From positions 19,444,173 through 19,508,172 of the forward strand of contig LR990045.1 in assembly GCA_905147135.1 (NCBI GenBank): DNA of 64,000 nt, written 5' to 3'. A program made the position numbers and the translations under genes. The notes beneath the pieces were generated by a model. That model was not told the origin of the DNA. It did not search any database and saw only the letters and a program-made list of their open reading frames with translations. Position 1 is the first letter of the stretch. Each line of letters starts with the position of its first letter. The stretch comes from Blastobasis lacticolella (lineage: Eukaryota > Arthropoda > Insecta > Lepidoptera > Blastobasidae). This document shows positions 21,491 to 33,116 of this stretch, piece by piece.

Positions 21491-22140
21491 TTTACCGCAC
21501 GGTTTTCGGTTCATCGGTAGATAGGAGATGTTATGTGATTAGTTATTGGCTGGTTCAGAAGATTTAATGTATTCTTAGAAGATCTGAGGAGCTCGTTTTA
21601 TCGTGCTATTTTTTCCATCAAACAGCGAGAGGGGTAATAGATACAACAGGAATATTACAACGATTTAGATATCGATGTAGGTAATTGTTTATTTTATTAT
21701 TGTGCAGGTAAGACCTGCTTCAAGTCACCACGTTCTATTTGCTTTAAGCCTGCTGGAAGAAATTTATTTTTGGAAATAAGTTGTGCCTTTTGAGACATGA
21801 TACAATGTATAATAAACATTAAATAAAAATGATAGATTTTAATTTAGATTTATTAATTGTCTTATTTTACAGCCCATATTAATTATCAATATCATAGTAA
21901 TTTATATAAATCTATAAAAGAGATCGTAAATTTTTGTTATAAAAAATTTAAAATATATGTCGTAGAGGGTCATGAGCCTAGTCATCATTTTGACTGAGAA
22001 ACGCAACGTCAATCGAAGCGCCACCTTGCGGATAGCTGGAAATACTGTGAAGACGTCATATTCGGCGCGCGGTCGTAACGAACACTTCCCATTCGACCAT
22101 CGACGAGTCAAGACGTGTAACTAGCCGCTCATCCATTGAA
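21491..22140. other. Intergenic, nothing recognised
   Basis: No supported gene or repeat was identified in this stretch. Confidence 0.35.
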
Positions 22141-24720
22141 GAAAGAAGAAGTCTTTATTAATTGCCTCGCATCACATAGCCGTACTCCATAAAGGACAGT
22201 GTGAGTACAGAAGGGACTACCAAATTAGAATTTGTACAAGGGCGCACGTGAATAGATTCCCCGGCGCACCTTGCGTTTCGGCCTCGCGGGATGGCCATGG
22301 GTGGTGGCGGGTCTTCCAGTGACCCACGGGTTCGGTAGTCCCACATTATTATCTGTTATCTTAAAATTATCCTATGCTTTGATCGTTTGCTGTTTTTATT
22401 GTAATTATGCTTTATTACCTCAATACACTGTTAAACTGTTCTTATAATTCTTATTTCAATAACACTATCCCGAAAATACCTTCTGATGGATCTCTCCCCT
22501 GCTAGAGTCTGCCCTAGTCTACGACATATATATACATTCGGAACAAGCGTACATTTACTTTCATCGTGGAAAGTAAACAAAATAATTAATAATATTATTA
22601 ACAATAATAATAATGTCATGAGATTATAATAAAATACAATACAAAATTACACAATTGGTAATGTCAATGTCAAATACAATAACATAAAATAAAATGTCAA
22701 TAAACAAAATATTACCATAGGTAACGCCCGCCAGTCGCCCTGCGCCCCGCAGACCGTGCCCTCCGTCCGTGCGACGTTCAAAACTCCCAAGATTGGATCG
22801 TACGTATATTAATACATTTAATAAATATATCGAATAGACCGTCATAAAACAGTGCTTTTTAAAGTGTGGTCTGCATGAATCCCCTGGCATCGCGTGTTCT
22901 ATGATCCTAACAGCTCTCTTCTGTAGGATGAGTACACGGCCGGAGTCTGTGGAATTACCCCACAGAATCGTGCTGTAGGACAGCAGAGAGTGGAAATACG
23001 CGAAGTAGGCCTGTACACTCGCCGATACAATAGAACGGAGCTTGCGTAGCGCGTAAGCAGCACTACTGAGTCGGTCACACAGTCCCTCAACGTGAGTCTT
23101 CCAATTTAGTTTAGTGTCTAACGTAAGACCAAGAAACGTACATTCATCACAGCTGGGAATGGGTGCGGTAAGTTTATATCGGGAGACTGCCCTCCCTGTG
23201 AATAAAATTACATTGGATTTCGACTCATTCAATACAAGTCCATTGCATGCAAACCACTGCTTTAATTGATCGCAAAGGACAATAATCTTAGAATTGAGCT
23301 CGTCCCACGAACGGGCGCACACCACTGCTGTCGTGTCATCAGCAAAGAGGGTCTGTGATAGCGGATGGAATGTATTCCCGAGAGCTGACCCCTGAGGGAT
23401 ACCGATGGTAACATCATCAGTGGTGGATCTGTATTTACGGCCATTGGATGATACCTCGACTGTTTGTTTCCTACCCAAAAGAATGGATTGCATCAGGTCG
23501 TGGGAAACGCCTGTTATCCCATACACTTTTAGCTTTTAAGGTAACAAGTCGTGTGGGATGACGTCGAAGGCCTTTGAGAGATCTCAGAAAACACCAGCTG
23601 TTTTATATTTATCATCAAGCCCAGTGATGATGCAATCAACGACCTGTTATGCTGCCGTTATGGTTGATTTGTTTTTGTGGAAAAGTGTCGATAAAATCGT
23701 ATTCACAATTTTTGAGAAGCTCGGGCTGTTGTTATAAGCCTATAAACATCAACTCTGTCTTTATCTCCCTTTCCTTTAAAAATAGGGCAAACACGTGTAC
23801 TTTTAAGGACATTTGGGTACACACCTAACTCAAACATCTCATTTATTAACACCACCAACAGATCCGCTACAATAGGCCATACTATCAGCAGGATGTTGGT
23901 GGATATGTCGTACAGATCTAATTTACCACTCTTCTTTGCTATGGACCTAACGACTTTGTCGACCGTTCCACGCGAGACGGGTGGTAGACAGAATTGGGGA
24001 ACATTAAGGGATTCCGCATATTTTTGTGTAAATTTCATTGCCTTATTTTCATTATTTTGTAGCAAGTATTTTGATTAAATTTATTCACAATTTTATCAAC
24101 TGATAGATTAGTCCCGTCCTCAGTAATATTAATTGAATTTTGGTTTGTTTGCTTATACATAGACTCATCCTTTATTATCTGCCAAATTTCTTTTGACGTA
24201 TTTTTTGCACCTTGTAGACGTAGATCTGTGTAACGTTTTTTATCGCGTAAGCTGGTAGATTTAACTAGTTCCCGGTAGAAATCGACGCATTGGCGGATTT
24301 TATCGCAGGTCGGGAATCTTCGACTAATCTCACAAAAGCCCTCGAAGCCATCTATGAACGTAAATAGTTCATTACTTACCAAGGGAATATTATTTTTCTT
24401 TTTAATTAAAATATTTTTGTATGGAAAATTAAATTTCGAATTAATGTCAATATTTTTATTATAAATGAATGTCCAATCGTAATTGTTAATGTCCATATAG
24501 AAGGATCTCTATATGGACATTAACAATCTCTGGTATACAATCAAACTCTGGTATATACAAATAGTCGTCGTCTTTCGTGCAAATTAGGTGGTCTGGCTGT
24601 TTTTATGGCCTCACCTATGCATAGCCTAAAGAGCTGTGCGCTGTGATCGCTAATTGCCGTGTTCACGGGCCGTGCGGTGATACACTTATCTCCGCGGCCC
24701 ACGAACCCGCAATCAATCAA
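22141..24720 (-). pseudogene. Jockey/CR1-like LINE, decayed, minus strand
   Basis: Reading from 24720 downwards, the C-terminal part of an endonuclease domain is visible (NTAISDHSAQLF, with the SDH catalytic motif), then an endonuclease-RT linker (24035-24496), then reverse transcriptase blocks: LKSTRVCPIFKGKGDKDRVD, LSKAFDVIPHDLL, GIPQGSALG and LFADDTT (the catalytic Y/F-x-D-D box), followed by LGLTLDTKLNWKTHVEGL. About 40 residues normally found between the QGSALG and FADD boxes are missing. Stops and frameshifts occur near 23530-23700 and 24060. The 3' end probably runs through AT-rich DNA to 22141, where AATAAAGACTTCTTCTTTC closes the element. It is a dead copy. Confidence 0.88.
24482..24527. 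repeat. Perfect 20-bp fold-back inside the LINE
   Basis: ATTGTTAATGTCCATATAGA at 24482-24501 is the exact reverse complement of 24508-24527, with a 6-nt loop AGGATC. It lies between the endonuclease end and the linker frame of the LINE at 22141-24720. It looks like a local inverted duplication made during or after insertion. Confidence 0.9.
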
Positions 24721-25239
24721 TCAGCAAGTTTATAAAGACCTCATTCAGTCTGCAATCTCAGTATGTACATACATTTCCATGGAATATACCTAGTATTAAA
24801 ACCAATATCTGACTTGTCGAATATAATAACATAAATTTAGGGACGTTAATAAAAATGAAACGCAGTGATGTAACAGATGTTCAAATAATTCAGAAAACGG
24901 GTCTCTGAGAGGGCCAAGCAGCCATTTGTGGACAAACCTCGTCCTGACGCCACTGCCCGAATAATTACAGAGACCCAAACATGAATAAAGGCTACATTTT
25001 AAGGAAATAAAAGCAAAGTAAATAAGCTCTTGTTTCCATCAACTTGTACTGGGTATGGTTTCCTCAGAACAGAACAGAGTAATTAGGGTCCTAGAATTTT
25101 TTTTATTCTATTTAATATTGAGAAAAAGGTTATGTCGACGGGTTTATGGCTTACAGTTTAGGTACAGAATATTGATATTAGAGCAGGGACGTTGAGATCG
25201 TGGGGCTTTGCGCTCAAGATTTACTTATACAATGGGATA
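24721..25239. other. Intergenic, nothing recognised
   Basis: Only short chance frames are seen. Confidence 0.35.
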
Positions 25240-25345
25240 AAAAACAAGATGTATTTAGAAGTATTTAAGTAATATATCAGTTAATTAGAACCCATAATAG
25301 TTTGGGGCTATATAACACTGTGTCCACGATTATTTATTTATAGCT
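25240..25345 (+). mobile_element. Tail fragment of the first-family SINE
   Basis: GTATTTAAGTAATATATCAG, GAACCCATAATAGTTTGGGG and CACTGTGTCCACGATTATTT match the last third of the SINE at 27838-28095. The tRNA-like head is absent or unrecognisable. Confidence 0.65.
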
Positions 25346-25823
25346 GTTGTGCACACCTGTATATAATTTTCTCCCTATAGTTGTATATATGTCACTGGAA
25401 TGTTATGTATGCAACAAGGAGGAAAAATTGTTTATCTTTGATATGAAAACAAAATATGACATATGTTATATGAGTGCGCACAGGGTTCTAACTGGCAATG
25501 ACTTGCTTCCAAGTGGCAATCAGCTCTTGCATCTGACAAAATTAACGAAAGAGCCGCATTGAATGCAGTGCGTTCACTTAGCAGACGAGCACTACGCCGC
25601 GTCATTTAGACTTTGTGAATGGAATACAAGTTTAGGTAAGTATTAACCAAGAATGCCATTAAACATTCGACGCACAAACTTAACTTCGTCATAAACGATT
25701 AAATTGCTATTGTTCAGTTTACTGTACACTTTATCGCTTTCATGAATTTCTGGGAAAGTAGCGTCTATTTGATAAGCCAAAATGTTTGTAATTGTGAATT
25801 AGCAAAAACCAGCACCGCACGTG

Positions 25824-26684
25824 ATGAGTGAGCAATCGACTATAATCTATATTGTATTATCATTTCATCTACATGGTTTTAAGGCAAGCTATAATTTAAA
25901 TAATAGAGTACTGAGAGGCGAAGAAGATATCCTAAATGAATTTCCATTTGTGGTAGCATTGTGCCGTAAGCAAAACACACCTGTACACCGCCTTTGCTCT
26001 GGAAGTCTTATCAGTGACAGCTGGGTTTTCACTGCAGCACACTGCCTCAAGTTACCTGTGACCAGGATACGGTATGGGGACATGACGGTTAATCCGAACG
26101 ACCCAAGAGCCCAGTTTAAGGATATTCTCCGTAAAGTACATCCTCACGGTTTCGTGAAGAACAAAATTGACAAAGACGGCGTTAACCTTGGAAGGGCTAA
26201 TGACGATATAGCCTTGACATTAGTAGAAAAGGTATCGCTGCAAGTGTATGGAAAGATCTCAGCTGTGGATTATACTACTTTTATTGGCATCGATGTCAAA
26301 TACGCAGGTTTTGGAAGGACGTTTGAGGGAAGATTCAAATCAAAATTGAACGCAACTAAAGACTTGATAAAACTAGATAATGCAAAAGTTCTACAAGTTG
26401 GAGAGGCGTCAGTGTCGGCATGCAATGACTACCACGGCAACGGTCCGTATCTCTGCCTAATTCCTAAGTGTTGCAATCAGACAGCTTATTATGGTGATTC
26501 TGGTGGTCCTCTACTACATGATGGAAAGATCGTTGGTGTGGCGGCAACAAAGGAAATCCTTTATGAAATAACATTTCAGTTCACGCCCGTAAGTCCATAC
26601 GTAGACTGGGTGCATGCAACCATGACTAACGTTACAGTGGATGAAGTTAAAAATAGTCAGTGGAGAAAGATCGAAGGGAATTAG
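25824..26684 (+). CDS. Secreted S1-family serine protease, single coding exon
   Basis: The ATG at 25824 opens a 286-residue frame that is uninterrupted to the TAG at 26684. It starts with a hydrophobic signal peptide (TIIYIVLSFHLHG, likely cut near FKA/SYN) and an activation site NNR/VLRGEED. The chymotrypsin-fold triad is complete: His in TAAHC, Asp in NDDIAL and Ser in GDSGGP. The residue six before the catalytic Ser (position 189) is Thr rather than Asp, and the usual Cys191 and Gly216 regions are changed, so trypsin specificity is not expected. A possible untranslated first exon ends at a strong donor (AG/GTAAGT at 25636), with an acceptor at 25802. It could be a digestive or immune protease, or a regulatory paralogue; the substrate is unknown. 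Lack of coding introns is notable. Confidence 0.92.
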   Translation: MSEQSTIIYIVLSFHLHGFKASYNLNNRVLRGEEDILNEFPFVVALCRKQNTPVHRLCSGSLISDSWVFTAAHCLKLPVTRIRYGDMTVNPNDPRAQFKDILRKVHPHGFVKNKIDKDGVNLGRANDDIALTLVEKVSLQVYGKISAVDYTTFIGIDVKYAGFGRTFEGRFKSKLNATKDLIKLDNAKVLQVGEASVSACNDYHGNGPYLCLIPKCCNQTAYYGDSGGPLLHDGKIVGVAATKEILYEITFQFTPVSPYVDWVHATMTNVTVDEVKNSQWRKIEGN

Positions 26685-27039
26685 GTGAGGTGTCCTGGAG
26701 TCTAGTTCAAGCAGGGTACCAGATTCTTGTTCCGAAAAATAGCGTCGAAAGTCAAAATAGCTGACTGGACTTCTAGAAGTAGAAGAAGGGAATGGTTTAG
26801 TACTTAAGATAATAAGCATAATACAGAAGAGGAATGTAATAGTTACACAGAAACAGCTTATTATAAGATTTACGTGTTGGCCAGTGAGTTACGAATTTGG
26901 ATTTTAGCGCAATTGTAACAGAAAACAAAGGCCACACATATGGTTTTAACAAAGGTTTCACCATGAACAACGCCGTTTTCATTTATCTGTTTATTAATCT
27001 TTTTACTTCAGACAACATTACTATTTGTGCATTGTTATT
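26685..27039. other. Downstream flank of the protease
   Basis: No canonical AATAAA follows the stop closely; variants AATAAG near 26810 and ATTATAAG near 26858 are possible signals. No other gene is recognised. Confidence 0.35.
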
Positions 27040-27229
27040 TACAAAATTATTTTATTATCGTATAAAACAAAGTCGCTTTCCGCCGTCTGTCCCCATATAC
27101 TTATTAACACGTAGATCTTTTAAACTACGCAACGGATTTTAATGCGGTTTGCAACAATAGATAGAGATTTTTTCTTGCTTCTAAACTTTCCTCTTGAATT
27201 ATAAAGGAAAGTTTAGAAGCAAGAAAAAA
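27040..27229 (+). mobile_element. Helitron-like fragment ending in a 24-bp fold-back
   Basis: The stretch AAAACAAAGTCGCTTTCCGC, CTACGCAACGGATTTTAATG and AATAGATAGAG matches sequence I associate with lepidopteran Helitron-type elements (from memory). It then runs into a perfect inverted repeat: 27168-27191 against 27206-27229 (TTTTTTCTTGCTTC and onward), with a 14-nt loop. The fold-back arms contain the CTCTTGAAT/GGAAAGTTT words of the same family. Confidence 0.5.
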
Positions 27230-27764
27230 AGGTTACATAAGGGTAAAGTAGGTACACGTGATCGAAGTGCTCGGCTCCACTAGTGTCTAATAAAAAGTAA
27301 AAAAGTACTCTCCACCAACCACGCTCCAATTCCCTCACGCAATACCATCCCAGACCCTTCTGACAATGAACGGTTAAGTAAACCCTAGCTCAAACGCGTT
27401 CAAAGACCGACTCCACAAAGGCCGAGGTTAGCCGCACCGCATATATTCTAATGTGGGGCAAGAATAAAGCAACGATTTGGGCCTGTCCCGTTTGTGGCCG
27501 TGATGAATTTCTTTGTGAAAATTTACGTTAATTCACGCCACTTTTGAAGCGAGCCCAAATTTTTGAGGATGGAATTTAATGCTGTCGTGATAAAAATGAA
27601 TATTACGTGGCCAGTTATTTACCGTGGCCGGGAATCGCTTGGAATTTTAAACAAAATTATTTTGCGGCAGACCCTTCTGCTTATTAAGGGAGTGCCGGTG
27701 TTTCTATTTTATTTCTGGGTATCTTTATTAATTTGTTCCAGTCTAGAGATAAATAATAAAATTA

Positions 27765-28095
27765 GCCGTGTGGTAAGTATCCGGCAGAGTAGAATGGCAC
27801 CAACTCTTTATACTCGTAGATGCCATACAAGGCGACTAATGTTTGACCTGAGTGGTTCAATGGTCAACATGCCGGTCTGCCACGCAATAGGTCCCGGGTT
27901 CGATTCCCGGCCGGGCAGAAATTGAAATGATGAGTTTTAATTTCTGTTACGGGTCTGGGTGGTCTATGTATAATAAGTATGTATTTAAAAAGTATTTAAG
28001 TAGTATATCAGTTATCTAGCACCCATAGTACAAGCTTTGCTTAGTTTGGGGCTAGATGGCGCTGTGTGAATTTGTCCACAAATATTTATTCATTT
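27765..28095 (+). mobile_element. Composite SINE: RTE-tailed SINE head fused to tRNA SINE
   Basis: 27765-27840 is the head of the family seen complete at 42786-43043 and 54607-54865 (GCCGTGTGGT, CCGGCAGAGTAGAATGGCAC, ACAAGGCGACTAATG). It passes directly into the first-family tRNA SINE at 27843 (GACCTGAGTGGTTCAATGG, box B GGGTTCGATTCC at 27896-27907) and ends GGGGCTAGATGGCGCTGTG. The second part is the best-preserved copy of that SINE in the window. Confidence 0.8.
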
Positions 28096-29580
28096 ATATA
28101 TTTATTAAATTTTGGAAAAAAAACCATGATACACTTTCAAGCATCATGTTACTTCAAGATACTATTGAGTAGATCCTATCGACAAATAACAGAACTGTCC
28201 TCAAACTCCTTATCGTTAAAGAGATATGTGACTTCACCATAGCAGAGCATAATCAGATGATCACACTCTGAAGCGAACACCTGAGTAAGAAAATATGTGA
28301 CAACGTAACAAGGTCTCTAGAAGTTTCGGGTTGCCCTTGATTTCTCCAAGATCCCAAAATCAGATTCTGACCTGATAACAATAAGACCATATGAAGAGAA
28401 GAAAAAAAAACAAAAAAAAATTTTCAAATCCGAGCATGTGCTTTGGAGTAATCCGGGAACATACATAAAAAAATGAAAGATACCGACGATTTCAAACCGT
28501 CCTCCTTTTTGAAGTCGCTTGTGGTAATCTCATAGAAATAGGCAAAGCAATTTGTTATGAGGAGGTGTGGTGTGTTGGCACTCTACCAAACTGCCAGTCC
28601 GAATGACAGTATATTAGGCGAAAAGGTTCACGTTTTTGTGGAGCTTGGCTTCGTAGCATTTTTACACATGTTCGTGAAAAATGAACAGAGCCCATGCATT
28701 GGGTTTAATACAATCAAACATTCATATGCATGAAAATGCAGCGTAGATCGCAAATACCAGCTGGACGCAGAAGGCAACAGACCGTCCTTGTTTCTCTGCT
28801 TCTTTGAAGGAGATATCTGGGGGCTATGGCCTCTCTATTAGCTTCTTTCGTCCGATATGATTAAACATCTGCCATTTGCTTTTAGAATTAGCGACCTCAG
28901 AGTACACTGTCTTTGTGCGGTTTTTGTGTATATATTCTACTTGCCATAATACCTATTGATAATGGTTGCTAATTTGTTCGATTGTGGTATATGTGGTCTA
29001 GCGTGAGGTCAGCGGTGCACTGCGCAATGCATTGGCCTAAAGCTACTAATTTTCCAATGTGTGGATTTAGATTTATTCAGAGCTTTGTGGTTAACTACAA
29101 TGCATATCGTGATATACATGACATTTCAAAATGACCAGCATTGGCCACCGGGCCAGATAAGTTTGCATCACAACCCTTTGGTCTAAAAATTGTCTGTACT
29201 TTTAACGAAGCATTCTTCTTAACCTAGCTAACTAGATTGTGCTTGTGGCTTTATGTGACCCGAATTTACCTCTGGCAAACTTTTTATAAATGAAATTTCA
29301 TTTTGTTTTAGTGTATACTGCTAGGCAATTAAAACCGCTCTTCAAAGTGGAACCAACATATTTCCTACACGTAAATGTTACTTCATAGTATAGGTTGTCC
29401 TCGGTTCCTGAGTGTCTCTGTCGATATGGACCTATTTTATTGACGTAAATACGTTAAGTTTTGCGCAAAATTCTCTTTTTAGCCGGCTACTATACACGGT
29501 GCTAAATTTGACTGTTTATATGTTTGATTACCCGACTTGATCTAGTGCGTAACGAATACATCTGTGGCACTCTTGGCGTG
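28096..29580. other. Long AT-rich stretch, no supported gene
   Basis: An A-rich run at 28402-28424 is followed at 28450-28510 by GGGAACATACATAAAAAAAT and CCGACGATTTCAAACCGTCC, words found at the ends of common lepidopteran interspersed elements. No protein or RNA gene could be supported. Confidence 0.4.
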
Positions 29581-29840
29581 AAATATCGAAGAAGAAATCG
29601 AAGAAGCACGGCTGCGCTGGTTTAGGCCCCAAGGATACGTGGGAAATAGGTGTCAGGGAAGACATCTCGTGGGACATCCAAGAAGCGACGGATTGGCATC
29701 GCCGAATCGAACGCTAGAGCCAACGGCTTACGACGTGAGGATGCCAAATATCGGGCAAAGTAGAGAAGAAAAGGTAGGAAGGCGGATCCTGACAGAAGCC
29801 GGGATTTACCGCTCGAATAATGATGATGACTTCAAAAAAT
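29581..29840 (+). pseudogene. RTE-type LINE C-terminal fragment
   Basis: The plus strand codes EEARLRWF, then after decay GGRH-like and HPRSDGLA (from an ancestral GRP-K-RW block), and ends in AGIYRSNNDDD with a (GAT)n tail. The same tail is at 1566-1740 and 57715-57800 (plus) and about 3560-3700 (minus). It is 5'-truncated and frame-broken. Confidence 0.6.
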
Positions 29841-30159
29841 GCAAGTCAAGTGCCGAGCGGGGTTATAGCTGTCGCGCGAGGGGTGCACTTGCCGAACAAA
29901 GTTGACTCACTCCACATCCGACCGGTTTACATTACTGTTCTTGTCAACTTCGCTTAACACTTCAACTCACTCTTACACTCAAAAGATCTCTGCAGACGTT
30001 CTGGACGACGTTGGCCATTTTCCATTTTAGACTGTGAGGGCGCCGTTGGTTATCCTACGTCATCGAGTACAAGAAAAATTCCACTTTGTAGCGATAGTAG
30101 AGGTTTGGGAGACCCACAAAACGTTGGTCTGCCCGTGTACTATCTGATACTTACGTTCT

Positions 30160-30315
30160 TACTTACTGCGCTGGTTCAGCGAGCCAAAGTGGATGTTGGT
30201 CTCCAACACCATAGATCGCCACCTCATCCAATCGTGGATACCCAGGGCGTGCAGGTCTTTCAGAACTTCATCCATCCAGCGATATCTGGGTTGCCCGACC
30301 GGCAACCTGGCACAA
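30160..30315 (-). pseudogene. RTE-type LINE C-terminal fragment, minus strand
   Basis: The minus strand reads RYRWMDEVLKDLHALGIHDW, followed by MRWRSMVLETN. This is the polyprotein end characteristic of RTE-like elements (G-R-P-x-x-R-W-x-D-x-V). It lies antisense to a chance plus-strand frame at 30105-30425. Confidence 0.68.
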
Positions 30316-30779
30316 CAAAAAATTGTTTAGTGACCCAACCTCGAGTTTTCGTATTGATAGTACTAACATATCCTCTTGTGTGGATTCTTGAAATAAAAAG
30401 AACCGGAGTGCCTTACATCCTCTAGGCAGTTTCGCTTTTCAGCCACATCAAAGTCACTTTTCAAATTATTAGTTTATTTTGAGAAACAAACAATTACACA
30501 ATCTATTTAACTACAATAGATACATTGTACATAATTTACTTATTGTGTAACCAACATCGTTTCCCGCAGATAGAAAAAGAACAATTCTGAAACGACCCCC
30601 ACACAAACAGCCAGAAGAACATTTCTCAAATGTTACTAGAAAAATAGTTAAGTTCTTACTTGTTAACGCTCCTCTGACTGCTTATATCAGGGCTACCATT
30701 TCAGGCAGACCACAATCAAGTATACCCACTTTAAATCTTTACACAAAGTTTTATACAAAATGAGAATCACTTTATTAAT

Positions 30780-33075
30780 CTTAGATTTTAGAATGCACCA
30801 ACTATGGCTATATTGTGATTTTTTTCAAATTTCTGGATAATTTTATCCCTAAATATATTTGCTGAACTTGTAAAAATGTCAATGTCGTTAAAGTTATCAT
30901 TGTACATCTTTAAGATATAATTAATCGGGGCACGTCTCCCTGCATTGGATTTACTATCTTTAGGCATAAACAAATAATGTTCATATGCATTTCTAATGCG
31001 CTGTGAGCTAATGGGTACATTGTACATTATCAAGTTGTTGAGAGTGCTACAATCAAAACTGTTATGCAATAATTTGTATATAAACATTTTATTTATTATT
31101 TTACATACCTATGTAGAAGGTTCTTTAAACTCTAAGCTTGCACGCATCACAAATCCGAATCATAAAAATGCTTTTTGGGTTATACTATGTACTACTATGT
31201 CACTTCTTCTAATGGAATACCATTCAAAGAATAGGGGTATCTAATTCTAGTACTTTTATTGTAAAACTTATGAATTTACACTTTGACAAACTAAGATATA
31301 GTTTGTTATGCGCTTAGTAATCGCTCAACCTATTTAAATCTGCCTGGACCCCCCTACAATCATCATCATTGTCAATTCTTTAAAAAACCTTTAAGTCATC
31401 AGCGTATAAAATATACTGACTATTTTTAAAACATTTACTTATATACTTTATAACCAGATTTATCAACAACAGGCCCAAAATCGAGCCCTGTGACACGCCG
31501 GACGTTACAGTAATTGTGTCGGAAGCAAAACCATTGATTACTACCCTTTGTGTCTTATTAATTACATATGACTGAAACCAGCGCAATAAATATATATAGA
31601 CCCTTTATACCGTTATACTTAATTGTCTTAACAATAGTGCGTGATCCACTTGGTCAAATGCCTTACAGAAGTCTGTATATACTGCATCCACCTGTTTGCG
31701 CCTGTCAATGCTTTCAAAAGATAGTCTGTGTATATCATAAGGTTAGTTACGGTTCAACGCTTTTTGACGAATCCATGTTGTTCAGAGATAGTCTTGTGAT
31801 GAAGAAGGGTGGGTATACAATACATCATGTATCAATCGTTCAAGTACCTTCGCCATAGAAGATAGCATAGAATTTGGTCTGTAGTTATCGACAATATTAG
31901 TATCTCCATTTTTATAAATGGGCGTGATGTTAGCACTTTTCCAGACTGTTTGTACCGTGCCTTGTTGCATACACATGTTGTATATGTATGGTAACGGTAC
32001 ACTAATAGATTCGGCAGTATATTTAAGAAAAAAAGGTGGAATGGAATCGGGACCCGATTCTTTGGAGATATCCAAATGTTTCAAGGTCTCTACCACAATT
32101 TTTTGGGTAAACATTACATCTGAAATTTTTAAATCTGATTCGTTGTCCTCTTTTACGTTACTACTTATATTTGAATGTATGTTTTCTACAAGTTCGTAAA
32201 CAGAGCTAAAGAATTTTGAGAATAGATTGCATATTTTTTCTGGATCATACGAATATGTATCACTGTATTTCATAGTTCGAGGAATGCCTGTTTTCTTTTT
32301 ACGATTCTGAATATACGACCAAAATACCTTGATATCTGTACGCAATCCCTTCTTTACCGATTGCATATAGTTTTCGTAACATTGTTTACACTTTTTACTT
32401 AATTTCGTTCTGAGAAAAGAGAAGTCATTGTAATCTGATAGGTTCTTATATTGTTTCCACTTAATCCAAGCTTTGTTTTCATCTTTAAAAACATGAATTA
32501 GAGGCCGAGTAAATCATGCTGGATACTCTTGAGATTTTACAATTCTAAGTGGAACATGCTGTTTGATATTTGTCGGTTTGACCAGTTTATATTGTTTATA
32601 AAGAGTTATTAACAAAGTTATATTGCAGACCACTGACAATTGACAGAAAATTAAGCAAACATCTAGCAGTTCCATTAATATTTGGCAATACACACATGTT
32701 TGGTTGCCAATCTAAATTAGGTATATTGAAATCACCAAATATATAGAATTTATCAACATTCACAGTCTGCAGCAAATACGTCTAAGCTTTGAACAAAATT
32801 TCATAATCGGCCTCCGTTCGATTGGGAGGAATGTAAAAATTGGTAATGATATTGTATTTATTGAGATCATTGGTCGGTATTTTTAATAATACATAATCTA
32901 ATTCAGGCGGTGTCGGGCCGGCGCCCGGCGGTCGGCTTGTCGCCGCCCGCGCGCGGTCGCAACGGTACACCTCATACCGGGAGTCAAATACCTCTGCGTC
33001 GCAAATAAAAGGAGTCAGCTATGTTTCAGTCAAAGCTATAATATCATAATGGACATATAACACATTATTATAAAT
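30780..33075 (-). pseudogene. Second Jockey/CR1-like LINE, decayed, minus strand
   Basis: From 33075 downwards the minus strand gives an endonuclease start (YDIIALTET, then RYEVYRCDRARAATSRPPG), a linker, and reverse transcriptase blocks ESGPDSIPPFFLKY, NITPIYKNGDTNIVDNYRPN, DFCKAFDQVDHALLL, SGVSQGSILG and ILYADDLKVF (the Y-A-D-D catalytic box). A C-terminal segment occupies 30788-31087 (FIYKLLHNSFDC, RRAPINYILKMYND). Stops separate the blocks and there is a TAG in place of the Trp after LTET. It differs clearly from the LINE at 22141-24720, so it is a different subfamily. Confidence 0.88.
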
Positions 33076-33087
33076 GGTATTTAACTT

Positions 33088-33116
33088 TGTTCTCAACCCG
33101 TGGCGGGTTGAGAACA
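33088..33116. repeat. Perfect 13-bp fold-back at the LINE 5' boundary
   Basis: TGTTCTCAACCCG at 33088-33100 is the reverse complement of 33104-33116, with loop TGG. It sits where the recognisable 5' sequence of the minus-strand LINE ends. Confidence 0.88.
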
